A stretch of DNA of 64,000 nucleotides from Luteolibacter sp. LG18 (GTDB taxonomy: Bacteria > Verrucomicrobiota > Verrucomicrobiia > Verrucomicrobiales > Akkermansiaceae), in NCBI RefSeq assembly GCF_036322585.1, contig NZ_AP024600.1, positions 5,642,001 to 5,706,000 on the forward strand. The letters are read 5' to 3'. The notes under the pieces are model-generated. The model saw only the letters and a list, made by a program, of their open reading frames with translations. It searched no databases and was not told the origin of the DNA. Positions within the stretch are counted from its first letter, which is position 1. Each line of letters begins with the position of its first letter. The position numbers were made by a program, and so were the translations under genes. Of the stretch, positions 1 to 8,702 are shown in pieces.

Positions 1-1412
1 TTTCCATCGAAACGCTCAAGAAAACCGGCGTGCAGAACAACGCGCTGGTGTTCATCAGCGATGGCGAGAAACACGACGGTTCGCTCGACGCGGTGCTGGC
101 CGAAGCCGAGAAGGCGGGCGTCTACATCTTCACCGTGGGGGTGGGTACCGAAAACGGCGCCTACGTGCCACAGACCGGCATGCCCGACGACAAGTTCCGC
201 GACCGCGGCGGTCGCACGGTCCTGAGCCAGATGCACCCCGAGATCCTCAAGCAGATTGCGGACGGCACGAAAGGCCGCTTCGTCGTCGCAGGCTCCGGCG
301 TGGACATCCCCGCCTTGGCGGAAACGGCGCTGGCGGGCATCGACCAGTTCGAGCTCCAAGGCCGTGAAAAGAAGGTCGTGATCGAGTTCTATCAATGGCC
401 CCTCGGGATCGCGATCGTCTCCCTGATCATCTCCATCCTGACCGCCACCCGCTGGCGTCCGATCGCCGCACGCACGGCGGTGGCCGCCACCATGGCCGGC
501 ACTATCTCGACTTCCGGGGCCGCCACCCCGCAGGACGCGACGGCCTCGCTCGCCGGCGGGCATTTCGATGAAGCCCGGCAGCATTTCCACGATCTGGCGG
601 AAGGCTCGAAGCGGGAGGAAGACGCGTCCCGCTACCGCCTCGGCGAGGCGGAGGCTTCCTACAAGGCGGGCGAATACCGCAAGGCGGCGGAGGCTTACAG
701 CCGCGCGCTGATGTCCGACAACAAGGCGGTCGAACGGAACGCCCACCTCGGAGCCGGAGCCTCTCTTTTCCACCTCGGTTGGCAATCGCTGGGCAGCGGC
801 GAATCCTATCCGGACCCGGCTCCGGAGGACACCAAGGCCTTCGACGACCTGGTGAAAGCGAAGCTCAAAGAGCTGGCGGAGAAGGAAGTGCCCGATGGTG
901 GCGAAACCGAAAGCTTCACGTTCTTCAACGCGCTGATCGTCAACTGGACCGACGCCGTCCGCCATTTCAACTCCGCGCTCAAGTTGTCCCCCGGCGACAA
1001 GGATGCCTCCCAGAACCGCGCCCTGACGGTGCGCTATCTGGAACGGCTGGAGGAACTGCTCAAGGAGCAGTCCGAGGAATCCCAACAGCAGATCCCCCAG
1101 GATCAAGGGCAGGGACAAGGCCAGCCGCAGGAGCAGGAAGGCGAGGGCGAAGGCAAGGGCCAGCCGAACGAAAACGGCCAAGGCGGCGAAAAGGACGACA
1201 AGGGCCCGAACGGCGACAAGGACCAGAAGGACAAAGGTCCGAACGGCGACAAGGAGCAGGACAAGGGCAAAGGCAAGGGCGACAAGAAGGATCGCCCGGG
1301 CGAGACCCCACAGGAGCGCGCCAAGCGCCTGCTGGAGGAGAACGAGGACATGCAGAAAGGTCCGCTCGCTCCCGGCCGCAGAGAGTTTCAAATTCCCGAA
1401 AAAGACTGGTGA
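1..1412 (+). CDS. VWA-TPR protein, BatB/BatC-like fusion (5' end outside window)
   Basis: The frame is open from the first bases, so the true start lies upstream; the GTG at 30 is internal. The visible part begins inside a von Willebrand factor A domain (LVFISDGEKHDG, then FTVGVGTENG). A membrane segment follows near GIAIVSLIISIL, then TPR-like helices over roughly nt 540-1050. The C-terminal tail is very rich in Gln, Gly, Lys and Glu and ends in EKDW, typical of Bat proteins. In classical Bat operons BatB (VWA) and BatC (TPR) are separate; here they appear to be one polypeptide. The next gene, BatD-like, starts one base after the stop, so the two are surely co-transcribed. Bat proteins are membrane or periplasmic and are linked to aerotolerance and stress, but their biochemical role is unclear. 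The family is confident, the exact function is not. Confidence 0.85.
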   Translation, partial: SIETLKKTGVQNNALVFISDGEKHDGSLDAVLAEAEKAGVYIFTVGVGTENGAYVPQTGMPDDKFRDRGGRTVLSQMHPEILKQIADGTKGRFVVAGSGVDIPALAETALAGIDQFELQGREKKVVIEFYQWPLGIAIVSLIISILTATRWRPIAARTAVAATMAGTISTSGAATPQDATASLAGGHFDEARQHFHDLAEGSKREEDASRYRLGEAEASYKAGEYRKAAEAYSRALMSDNKAVERNAHLGAGASLFHLGWQSLGSGESYPDPAPEDTKAFDDLVKAKLKELAEKEVPDGGETESFTFFNALIVNWTDAVRHFNSALKLSPGDKDASQNRALTVRYLERLEELLKEQSEESQQQIPQDQGQGQGQPQEQEGEGEGKGQPNENGQGGEKDDKGPNGDKDQKDKGPNGDKEQDKGKGKGDKKDRPGETPQERAKRLLEENEDMQKGPLAPGRREFQIPEKDW

Positions 1413-1413
1413 C

Positions 1414-3876
1414 ATGATGATTCCAGATTTCATCCGCACCGCCGGACGCGCCCTCGGGGTGCTGGCGATCCTGACGTCGGTGGCAGCCGCCCAAGCGGCG
1501 GTGCAGGCCACCATGTCGAGCCGTTTCCTCGCCCGCGGAGAGACAGCCGTTTTCGAGATCGCGATCTTGAACGGAATGCCCCGCATCGAATCGAAACCCG
1601 CGGTCGCGACGGTGCCGGACGTCAAAATCGAAGCCGCGGGATCGGGACAGCGAATGGTGCCAGGTCGCCGCATGGCCTACGTCTTCCAATACTCGGTGTC
1701 TTCCTATGCGGTGGGGCACCACGTCATCCCGGCCGTCACCTTCCAGCTCAACGGGAACCCGGTCACCACCCAGCCGCTCGAGTTCGAGGTCTTCAATCCG
1801 GACGACCTGAAGTGGGCGGAAGCCACGGTGAGCCAGCAGAAGTTCCGCTACTCGGCCTCGTTTCATCCGCTGAAAAGCAATCCCTACGAAGGCGAAACGG
1901 TGCCGGTGGAGATCAAGCTCTACGTGCCGCGCGACCTAGCGGTGGCGGACTGGGGGATTCCCGAGTTCGAACGCGACGGGGTGGCGTGCTGGCGCTTCGA
2001 GCCGAACGACATGGCCGGTGACATCAATGTCCTCGGACGCGCCTACAAATCCATTTCCTATCCGAGTTCGATGACGGCCACCCGCTCGGGCACTGTCAGC
2101 ATCGGCCCGGCCAATCTCCGGCTCATCATCCAGGAAACCGGCCTCTTCGGCCGCTGGGACCACACCGAGGTCTTCCTCGCGATCCCGAAATCCGACCTCC
2201 AGGCCAAGAAACTCCCGCCCGGCGCACCGGATGGCTTCGCCAATGCGGTCGGCTCCTTCACCATGACCTCCCGCACCACCCAAACCGAACTCCGCGAGGG
2301 CGACCCGCTTTCGGTGGACGTCACGGTGAGCGGCCGGGGCAATCTCGACGGCATGGCGGCCCCGAAGCCGAAGGATTCCCAGGGTTGGAAGATCTACGAG
2401 GCGGCCGCCGGACAGCGTGGCGACGAGCGCCGACAGGAAAGCGGCACCATCACCTTCAGCCAGTTCATGCGCCCGCTCGGCGACAAGGCGGCGGTGCCAG
2501 CCTTCCAACTGGTCTATTTCGATCCGGCACTGGAACAGTACAAGACCATCGAAACGCCGCCGATCCCGCTGAAGCTGCTGCCCTCGCTGAAGGAAAAAGC
2601 GCCCGCCGCGGCCGCGCTCGCTCCCCCGCCCGCCTTGGACATGCCGGTGGAGAAGATGAATGACATCCTCGGTCTGCTCCAACCGGCGCAGGTGCTAGTG
2701 CCCGGCACCACCGTGCTTCCGCCCTGGACCGGCCATGCGGTGGCCGGACTGGCTGCCCTTCTCCTGATGATCAAGGCATTCTGGATGCGAATCGCGCCAA
2801 AGGTGCGCAAGGATCCCGCCGAACTGGCCCGCCGCCAGGCGCTTCGCGATCTCGAACGCGCCCCGGCCAACGACCACCCGGCATTCTTGCGCTTGGCGGG
2901 CCGTTTCATCGAGCAGTGGCTCGGCAAGGCCTCCACCCAGAATCCGGCCCTGCACGCGATCCTGGAGGAACGCGATGCCACCTGCTACCGGGCGGAATCC
3001 CGTGGCAGCGATGCCAAGACCGATCGCTCCCGCCGCAGCGAGATCCTGAAGGTGCTGCGGAAAGCGACCTGGGTGTGGCTGGCCGTGGCATGGATGGGCC
3101 TTCCCGTCCGCTCGGAAGCCGCCGGGGACCAGCAGCTCCAATCGAACGCCGTCTCCGCCTACGACTCCGCCGAGTATGAGAAGGCGATCCAAACGTGGCT
3201 GGACGCCGGTCCTTTCGACCGCCTTTCCGCCGACACCCTCTACAACATCGGCAATGCCTGCTACCGGCTCGGTGCCCCGGGCCACGCCGCGCTCTACTAC
3301 CGGCGGGCGCTCCAGAAGGACTCTTCCCACGCCGAAGCGCTGCAAAACCTGCGCTTCATCGAGCGAAAGAACGGAGCCGTGACCGTGAAGTGGAAGGAAT
3401 ACCAGTACGCGCTGGCCAAAATCCGCCTCGAATCCTGGCGGAACACGCTCTGGACCGGCGCGTGGATGGTCGTGCTCGGCCTGCTGGTGTGCCTGGCCAC
3501 CCGGACAGGCTCGAAGGCCCGTGTACCCGCGGTGGCGGCCCTGATTTTCGGTCCGATGGTGGCGGCGGTCGGCGCACTGGGATGGCACTACTACCCGGAC
3601 GACTCGCGCTTCGCGCCGGTCGAAAGACAGGCCGTGGTGGTGGGCGAAAAGGCCACCCTGCATTCCGAGGCCTCCCGGACCTCGTCGGAAATCATCGACG
3701 CGCCCGCCGGCTCGCTCTGTGAGATCGTCAAGGATCGCGGAAACTGGCTCTACGTGAGCTTCGCGACCAAGACCCACGGTTGGATCCCGGTGGAGAACGT
3801 CGAGAAGATCATCCCGGACAAGAAGCCCGAGCCGCCGAAGCTCCACAAACCGGACGCCGACAGCCGCAGCACGTGA
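1414..3876 (+). CDS. BatD-BatE-like fusion protein (oxygen tolerance)
   Basis: An 820-residue protein begins with a signal peptide (cleavage near AAQAA). The N-terminal ~430 residues are BatD-like beta-rich domains (SSRFLARGETAVFEI is typical). A membrane segment lies near residue 440 (HAVAGLAALLLMIKAFW). A second half starts near residue 555 with a signal-like hydrophobic segment, then TPR repeats (about 574-650, LYNIGNACYRLG), two more membrane helices and an SH3-like domain (about 742-795, ending near GWIPVENVEKI). TPR plus membrane helices plus SH3 is the usual layout of BatE, so this looks like BatD fused to BatE. It follows the VWA-TPR gene with a one-base gap. ATG at 1414 was chosen; ATG at 1417 is equally possible. 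It probably forms a membrane complex with the upstream product. Confidence 0.85.
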   Translation: MMIPDFIRTAGRALGVLAILTSVAAAQAAVQATMSSRFLARGETAVFEIAILNGMPRIESKPAVATVPDVKIEAAGSGQRMVPGRRMAYVFQYSVSSYAVGHHVIPAVTFQLNGNPVTTQPLEFEVFNPDDLKWAEATVSQQKFRYSASFHPLKSNPYEGETVPVEIKLYVPRDLAVADWGIPEFERDGVACWRFEPNDMAGDINVLGRAYKSISYPSSMTATRSGTVSIGPANLRLIIQETGLFGRWDHTEVFLAIPKSDLQAKKLPPGAPDGFANAVGSFTMTSRTTQTELREGDPLSVDVTVSGRGNLDGMAAPKPKDSQGWKIYEAAAGQRGDERRQESGTITFSQFMRPLGDKAAVPAFQLVYFDPALEQYKTIETPPIPLKLLPSLKEKAPAAAALAPPPALDMPVEKMNDILGLLQPAQVLVPGTTVLPPWTGHAVAGLAALLLMIKAFWMRIAPKVRKDPAELARRQALRDLERAPANDHPAFLRLAGRFIEQWLGKASTQNPALHAILEERDATCYRAESRGSDAKTDRSRRSEILKVLRKATWVWLAVAWMGLPVRSEAAGDQQLQSNAVSAYDSAEYEKAIQTWLDAGPFDRLSADTLYNIGNACYRLGAPGHAALYYRRALQKDSSHAEALQNLRFIERKNGAVTVKWKEYQYALAKIRLESWRNTLWTGAWMVVLGLLVCLATRTGSKARVPAVAALIFGPMVAAVGALGWHYYPDDSRFAPVERQAVVVGEKATLHSEASRTSSEIIDAPAGSLCEIVKDRGNWLYVSFATKTHGWIPVENVEKIIPDKKPEPPKLHKPDADSRST

Positions 3877-3892
3877 AGCGGCCCTGCGGGAC

Positions 3893-3927
3893 GAAATTCA
3901 AAATCCTAAATCTAAAATTCTAAACGG
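3893..3927. repeat. AT-rich intergenic repeat, copy 1
   Basis: This AT-rich stretch fills the gap between the convergent BatD-like gene and dinB. On the minus strand it reads CCGTTTAGAATTTTAGATTT and continues TAGGATTTTGAATTT. It closely resembles the spacer at 63942 (CCGTTTAGGATTTTGGATTT, two differences over 20 bases) and shares TTTAGGATTTAG-type units with 62528. The stop codon TAG of dinB lies inside it. Function unknown. Confidence 0.6.
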
Positions 3928-4972
3928 AAGAGTCGCCGAAGAACTCCATCTGGGCGGTGGCGTCCGGGTCTTCGAAACGGAGGGCGACGCCGATCAGGCG
4001 AACCGGCTTTCCCTCTCCCCGCTTCCAAGCCTCGGCGAGGAGTTCCTCGAAGATCTCCTCGTCGATCCGGGGATGAGCCCGTTCGGCGGTGGTGCGGGTG
4101 AAGTCGGAGAACTTCAGTTTCACCACCAGGCTCTTCACCACCCGGTCGGAGTGGTGGCGGGCGAGATCCTCCTTCAGCCCCTCGAGCAGCGCGCGCATCG
4201 GCGGAATCGCCGCCTGGGCGGTGAGCACGTTCTCGGAGAAGGTTTCCTCGGAACCGAGTGACTTGCGGGTGCGGTCGGGCTGCACCACGCGGTCGTCGAT
4301 GCCGCGGCAGAGGTTCCAGAGTTCCAGCCCCCACTTGCCGAACCGGCGGGCGAGTTCGATACGGTCGAATTTCCGAAGGTCGGCGCAGGTTTCCACGCCC
4401 AGCACCGCCAGCTCTTCCCGGCCGCGCTTGCCCACGCCCCACAGCCGCCCAACCGGCAGGGCTGCGACGAAGGCATCGACCTCTTCCGGCGTCACCTCGA
4501 ACTGGCCGTCCGGCTTGTTCCAATCGCTGGCGATCTTCGAGACCATCTTGTTCGGCCCGATCCCGGCGGAGGCGGTGAGGCCGGTTTCCTCGCGGATCTG
4601 GGCGCGGATTTCGCGGGCGATGGCCGCGCCGCCGCTCTGGAGGTGGGAGACGTCGAGGTAGGCCTCGTCGAGCGACAGCGGCTCGATGGCATCGGTGAAA
4701 CGACCGAAGATGGCGCGGATGCGGGCGCTTTCCGCCCGGTAGAGGTCGAACCGGACCGGCACCAGCACGAGTTGGGGGCAGAGCTCCAGCGCCTTGAACA
4801 CCGGCATGGCGGAGCGGCAGCCGAATTTCCGGGCCTCATAGTTCGCGGTGGTGAGGACCCCGCGGCGGCGGCTCCCCCCGACCGCGACCGGCCGACCGCG
4901 CAAGGCCGGGTTCTCCCGGACCTCAATGGCGGCGTAGAAGCAGTCCATGTCGATGTGGATGATTTTCCGCAT
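3920..4972 (-). CDS. dinB: DNA polymerase IV (Y-family translesion polymerase)
   Basis: The 350-residue product matches the usual Pol IV length (about 351). It extends primers past damaged template bases without proofreading. The start at 4972 gives MRKIIHIDMDCFYAAIE, with catalytic Asp at residues 8 and, in the motif SLDEAYLDV, Asp102 and Glu103; these are the expected metal-binding carboxylates. The frame is open 77 codons further upstream, but that extension has no homologous features and overlaps the divergent cyclophilin gene. The gene is divergent from the cyclophilin gene with only 46 bases between starts. No clear LexA box was recognised there, so SOS control cannot be claimed. The last codons run into an AT-rich repeat that supplies the TAG stop. 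Confidence 0.96.
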   Translation of the reverse strand: MRKIIHIDMDCFYAAIEVRENPALRGRPVAVGGSRRRGVLTTANYEARKFGCRSAMPVFKALELCPQLVLVPVRFDLYRAESARIRAIFGRFTDAIEPLSLDEAYLDVSHLQSGGAAIAREIRAQIREETGLTASAGIGPNKMVSKIASDWNKPDGQFEVTPEEVDAFVAALPVGRLWGVGKRGREELAVLGVETCADLRKFDRIELARRFGKWGLELWNLCRGIDDRVVQPDRTRKSLGSEETFSENVLTAQAAIPPMRALLEGLKEDLARHHSDRVVKSLVVKLKFSDFTRTTAERAHPRIDEEIFEELLAEAWKRGEGKPVRLIGVALRFEDPDATAQMEFFGDSSV

Positions 4973-5018
4973 GAGGGTCTCTTGCGCGGGCGGCGGGTTT
5001 GACCTAGGGATGTAGACG

Positions 5019-5666
5019 ATGAAACGACGTTCCGCCATTTTCGCGCTCGCCCTGCTTCCGCTTTGCTCGTTCGCCGAGGAAGCCAAGGACAAACCAGCCG
5101 CCGAGGCCAAGCCGCAAGCCCCCGCGAAGGTGGAAAAAGTGCGCTTCAAGACCAACAAGGGCGAGTTCGTGGTGGAACTGAACCGCGAAAAGGCCCCGAT
5201 CACGGTGGAGAACTTCCTGAGCTACGTGAACAAGAAGCATTACGACGGCACCGTCTTCCACCGCGTGATCCCCACCTTCATGATCCAAGGCGGCGGCTTC
5301 TCCCAGCAGTCCGGCCGGCTCTTGGAAAAGGCCGTCGACAAGCCGATCAAGAACGAGGGCCAAAACGGCCTGAAAAACCTGCGCGGCACCATCGCCATGG
5401 CCCGCACCAATGACGTCGACAGCGCGACCAGCCAGTTCTTCGTGAACGTGAAGGACAATCCGGATCTCGATTACCCGACCAATGGCGGCTACGCGGTCTT
5501 CGGCAAGGTCGTGGAGGGCATGGACGTGGTCGACAAGATCAAGGCCGTGCCGACCCACACCGCCGACATCTCGATGAAGCATCCGGTTACCGGCCAGGCG
5601 ATGCGGATCCCGGCCCAGGATGTACCGGTGGAGGACGTGGTGATCGAATCCGCAAAGGCGGAATAA
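5019..5666 (+). CDS. Secreted cyclophilin-type peptidyl-prolyl isomerase
   Basis: The 215-residue protein starts with a signal peptide ([21 protein letters not shown]), so it probably acts in the periplasm. A short Ala/Lys/Pro linker is followed by a cyclophilin domain from about residue 40. Recognisable family motifs are [37 protein letters not shown] and [17 protein letters not shown], including the active-site Arg in FHRV and the SQFF segment. It catalyses cis-trans isomerisation of prolyl bonds to help exported proteins fold. It is transcribed divergently from dinB and is followed by a strong intrinsic terminator, so it looks monocistronic. PpiA or PpiB cannot be assigned from sequence alone. 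Confidence 0.93.
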   Translation: MKRRSAIFALALLPLCSFAEEAKDKPAAEAKPQAPAKVEKVRFKTNKGEFVVELNREKAPITVENFLSYVNKKHYDGTVFHRVIPTFMIQGGGFSQQSGRLLEKAVDKPIKNEGQNGLKNLRGTIAMARTNDVDSATSQFFVNVKDNPDLDYPTNGGYAVFGKVVEGMDVVDKIKAVPTHTADISMKHPVTGQAMRIPAQDVPVEDVVIESAKAE

Positions 5667-5690
5667 GCCCCCGAGCGGCGCAGGCATTCC

Positions 5691-5723
5691 AAAAGGCACG
5701 GGCCGCGCGGCCCGTGCCTTTTT
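5691..5723 (+). terminator. Rho-independent terminator after cyclophilin gene
   Basis: A perfect 10-bp GC-rich stem (GGCACGGGCC, loop GCGC, GGCCCGTGCC; arms 5695-5704 and 5709-5718) is followed by TTTTT and preceded by AAAA. It sits 25 bases after the cyclophilin stop codon. The flanking A and T runs could let it work in both directions, but no minus-strand gene ends here. Confidence 0.9.
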
Positions 5724-5787
5724 CGTTCCCGGGGAGGCCAGCTAATGGGGGTGACAGCGGGGCGGGTTTCCATTACCCAAGGCGCCG

Positions 5788-6501
5788 ATGCAACTCTGGC
5801 TCTGCCCGCTCATCGCCTTTCTCCTCGGTTCCGTGCCCTTCGGCCTGCTCATCGCGAAGGCGAAGGGCATCGACATCCGCCAGCACGGCTCCGGCAACAT
5901 CGGTGCCACCAACGTGCTGCGGGTGGTGGGCAAGAAATACGGCATCACCTGCCTGTTCCTCGACGCGCTCAAGGGCCTGATCCCGACCATGTTGGGCCTC
6001 ACCCTGATCCGCTACACCGGGGCGTCCGAGGCGATGACGATCAAACCGCTGCTTTCCCAAGCGCTGGAGCTCCCCTCCGATCTCCAATGGAAGGCCCAGT
6101 TGTTCCAAGTGGTGACCGGGCTGTGCGCCATCCTCGGCCACAACTACTCGCCGTGGGTTGGCTTCAAGGGCGGCAAGGGCATCGCCACCTCGGCCGGGGT
6201 GCTGATCGCGTTGATGCCCGCCGCGGTGGTGATCCTGATCGTGGTGTGGTTCATCCTGTTCAAGACCACCCGCTACGTCTCGGTGGCCAGCATCGGAGCC
6301 GCCGCGTTCCTGCCGATCCTCACGATCGGAGGCTCCGCCTATCACGGCAAGCTGGCGAACGGCAACTGGAACAAGCCGTTGTTCGCGTTCTCCGTGGTGA
6401 TCGCCGTGCTGGCGATCTGGAAACACCGGGCGAACATCCATCGCCTGATGAAGGGCACGGAAAACCGTTTCCAGCCGAAGTCGAAGCAGACCAACGCCTG
6501 A
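5788..6501 (+). CDS. plsY: Glycerol-3-phosphate acyltransferase PlsY
   Basis: A 237-residue integral membrane protein transfers an acyl group from acyl-phosphate to glycerol-3-phosphate, the first acylation in phospholipid synthesis. The three conserved PlsY loops are visible: GSVPFGLL with HGSGNIGATN near the N-terminus, GHNYSPWVGFKGGKGIATS in the middle and KHRANIHRLMKGTENR at the end. Several hydrophobic helices alternate with these loops. It is slightly longer than typical PlsY (about 200), through an insertion around residues 75-105. gpsA, which makes the substrate glycerol-3-phosphate, begins 10 bases after its stop, so the two form a functional pair. Confidence 0.96.
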   Translation: MQLWLCPLIAFLLGSVPFGLLIAKAKGIDIRQHGSGNIGATNVLRVVGKKYGITCLFLDALKGLIPTMLGLTLIRYTGASEAMTIKPLLSQALELPSDLQWKAQLFQVVTGLCAILGHNYSPWVGFKGGKGIATSAGVLIALMPAAVVILIVVWFILFKTTRYVSVASIGAAAFLPILTIGGSAYHGKLANGNWNKPLFAFSVVIAVLAIWKHRANIHRLMKGTENRFQPKSKQTNA

Positions 6502-6511
6502 TCCCGATTTC

Positions 6512-7528
6512 ATGTCCGCCATGACTTCCGCCGCCATCCTCGGCTCCGGCTCCTTCGGCACCGCCCTTGCCACCCTGCTCGCTCCGAAGCTGCGTGAGGT
6601 GGTGATCATCAGCCGCGATCCCGCCACCGCGGAGACGATCACGACCGGGCACCGGAATCCGCATTACCTCAAGGACGTGACGCTCGCGGACAACATCCGC
6701 GCCACCACCACCCTCGCTACCGCGGTGGAGCATCCGCTGGTGGTCTTCGCCGTGCCGACCTCGGCCACCCGCGGTATCGCAGTGGACTTGGCGAAGCTCG
6801 GACTCCCCTCCTCCGCCGTGCTGCTGTCCTGCGCCAAGGGCATCGAAAAAGCCACCGGCGAGCGCATGAGCCAAATCCTGCGCGACGTGTTTCCGGGCAA
6901 TCCCATCGCCGCTCTTTCCGGCCCGAACCACGCCGAGGAGATCGCCCACCGGCTGGCCACCTGCGCCGTGATCGGTTCGAATGATGCCGCCTTGGCCATT
7001 CGCCTTCAGGAGCTCTTCACCCTACCGCATTTCCGCTCCTACACCAGCGATGACGTCGCCGGCATGGAGCTGGGAGGAGCGGTAAAGAACGTCTTCGCCA
7101 TCGCCGCAGGGATCGCCCACGGATTGGGAGTGGGCGACAACGCCGTGGCGGCGCTGGTCACCCGTGCACTGGCCGAAATGACCCGCCTCGGCGTGGCGCT
7201 CGGCGGCCAGATCGAAACCTTCGCGGGACTGTCCGGGATGGGTGACTTGATCGTGACCTGTTTCTCCGAGCACTCGCGGAATCACCGTGTGGGCTTCGCC
7301 CTCGGCCAGGGCAAGACGCTGGAAGAAGCCGTCAACTCGCTGGGGATGGTGGCGGAAGGCGTGCCTAACACGCTTTCGATCCACGACGCGGCCCGCAAGG
7401 CCGGTGTCCGCACCCCGATCATCGACGCCGTCCACGGCATCCTCTACGAAAACAAACCGGCCGCCCGGGCCATGCACGAGCTGCTGACCCGCGATCCCCG
7501 CCCGGAGACCGATTCCAGCCAGTCCTGA
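6512..7528 (+). CDS. gpsA: NAD(P)-dependent glycerol-3-phosphate dehydrogenase
   Basis: The 338-residue cytosolic enzyme reduces dihydroxyacetone phosphate to sn-glycerol-3-phosphate for phospholipid synthesis. The N-terminal Rossmann motif GSGSFGTALA is clear. Also visible are the substrate-domain signatures LSGPNHAEE (family: GPxxAxE), LGGAVKNVFAIAAGI with the catalytic Lys, and GLSGMGDLIVTC. Length agrees with the family (about 330-340). The start at 6512 (MSAMTSAA) or the ATG at 6521 (MTSAA) are both plausible. It lies 10 bases after plsY and 13 bases before a DedA-family gene, suggesting one operon for membrane lipid metabolism. Confidence 0.97.
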   Translation: MSAMTSAAILGSGSFGTALATLLAPKLREVVIISRDPATAETITTGHRNPHYLKDVTLADNIRATTTLATAVEHPLVVFAVPTSATRGIAVDLAKLGLPSSAVLLSCAKGIEKATGERMSQILRDVFPGNPIAALSGPNHAEEIAHRLATCAVIGSNDAALAIRLQELFTLPHFRSYTSDDVAGMELGGAVKNVFAIAAGIAHGLGVGDNAVAALVTRALAEMTRLGVALGGQIETFAGLSGMGDLIVTCFSEHSRNHRVGFALGQGKTLEEAVNSLGMVAEGVPNTLSIHDAARKAGVRTPIIDAVHGILYENKPAARAMHELLTRDPRPETDSSQS

Positions 7529-7541
7529 CCCTCTCCCCACC

Positions 7542-8201
7542 ATGAAGGAAATCCTCGATCTTTTCCTGCACCTGCAGGATCACCTGAACGATTTCACCCG
7601 CGACCACGGTTCGCTGGTCTACGGGCTGCTGTTCCTGATCGTGTTCTGTGAAACGGGGCTTGTGGTAACCCCCTTCCTGCCCGGGGACTCGCTGCTCTTC
7701 GCCATCGGCGCAATCTCCGCCAACCCGGCCTCCGGCCTGAACGTCTGGATCGCCGCGATCACCCTGCTGGCGGCGGCGGCCATCGGCGACACCACCAACT
7801 ACTGGATCGGTCGTACACTCGGCAAATGGCTCACCCGCCGGTTTCCGAAAGTCGTCAAGCCGGCCTATCTGGAGAAGACCCACCGGTTTTACGAAACCTA
7901 CGGTGCCAAGACCCTGATTATGGCCCGCTTCGTGCCGATCGTCCGCACCTTCGCCCCGTTCGTGGCGGGCAGCGGCACAATGCCGTTCCGCAAGTTCATC
8001 TCGTTCAGCTTCTGCGGCTCGCTGCTGTGGGTGGGGCTGCTCGTCCCCCTGGGATGGTTCCTCGGGGGATACGAATGGGTCAAAGCCCACTTCGAATCCG
8101 TGGTCATCATGATCATCGCCATCTCGCTGCTACCGATGGTGATCGAGGTGATCCGCGCCAAACTGCGCGCGAAGAAGAGCATGGAAGGCGCGGCGGAATA
8201 A
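7542..8201 (+). CDS. DedA family (VTT domain) membrane protein
   Basis: A 219-residue polytopic membrane protein carries the DedA/VTT signatures: the re-entrant segment ETGLVVTPFLPGDSLLFAIG and the motif around RFVPIVRTFAPFVAGSGTMPFRKF. Family members are flippases or scramblases for undecaprenyl phosphate or phosphatidylethanolamine and affect envelope integrity; the substrate here is not known. It follows gpsA after 13 bases, which fits a lipid-related operon plsY-gpsA-dedA. It ends 28 bases from the convergent ACT-domain gene, with no obvious terminator between them. Confidence 0.92.
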   Translation: MKEILDLFLHLQDHLNDFTRDHGSLVYGLLFLIVFCETGLVVTPFLPGDSLLFAIGAISANPASGLNVWIAAITLLAAAAIGDTTNYWIGRTLGKWLTRRFPKVVKPAYLEKTHRFYETYGAKTLIMARFVPIVRTFAPFVAGSGTMPFRKFISFSFCGSLLWVGLLVPLGWFLGGYEWVKAHFESVVIMIIAISLLPMVIEVIRAKLRAKKSMEGAAE

Positions 8202-8229
8202 ACGCCGCGCCATGGGAGCCCGGAACCAG

Positions 8230-8688
8230 TTACCGGCTCAGATCCTCCTGATACATCAGCTTGAAGCCGCTGGTCTGGAGCACGGTGACGGCGAATTCGT
8301 AGTCCTCCACGTGCATGGCCAGCATGGAACGCCCCTCCGGGCCGGGCATGAGCGAATAGGCGAAGTCGATGTTCGTCTCCGCGCCCATCAGGTGGTCCAG
8401 ACACTGGAGCAACCCCGGACCGGATTCACGCAGGGCGACGACGATGACCTCGCAGGTGGTGTGCGGGATCCCCTTCTCGATGAAGATGTGTTCGGCGGTG
8501 TCCGGATCGCTGAGAATCAGACGGGCGATGGTGGCATCCCGCGAGTCCTGGACGCTGAGGCCGAGGACCTCGATGGCGGACGTGCGGAGCAGTTTCACAA
8601 GCGCGGCCAGAGCTCCGGCGCGGTTCGGCAGCATGACGGCGAACTGCCGGACAGGGGAGCCGGGTTCAACAATGACGGGTGGTTCCAT
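8230..8688 (-). CDS. ACT-domain protein (tandem, putative regulatory)
   Basis: The 152-residue protein appears to be made of two small ACT-like ligand-binding domains. The first starts at QFAVMLPNRAGALAALVKLL, the classic beta-alpha Pro-Asn-Arg-Ala-Gly pattern; the second is degenerate, around EVIVVALRESGPGLLQCLDHL. No enzyme domain is attached. Stand-alone ACT proteins usually bind amino acids and regulate metabolism, but no target can be named from this context. It lies 14 bases downstream of the ankyrin lipoprotein gene on the same strand, so co-transcription is likely. Confidence 0.8.
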   Translation of the reverse strand: MEPPVIVEPGSPVRQFAVMLPNRAGALAALVKLLRTSAIEVLGLSVQDSRDATIARLILSDPDTAEHIFIEKGIPHTTCEVIVVALRESGPGLLQCLDHLMGAETNIDFAYSLMPGPEGRSMLAMHVEDYEFAVTVLQTSGFKLMYQEDLSR

Positions 8689-8702
8689 GGATGAAAATCG
8701 TT

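Noticed and set aside
30-1412. GTG at 30 as a true start
   Set aside because: The frame is open to the window edge and the VWA domain is already in progress, so the start lies upstream.
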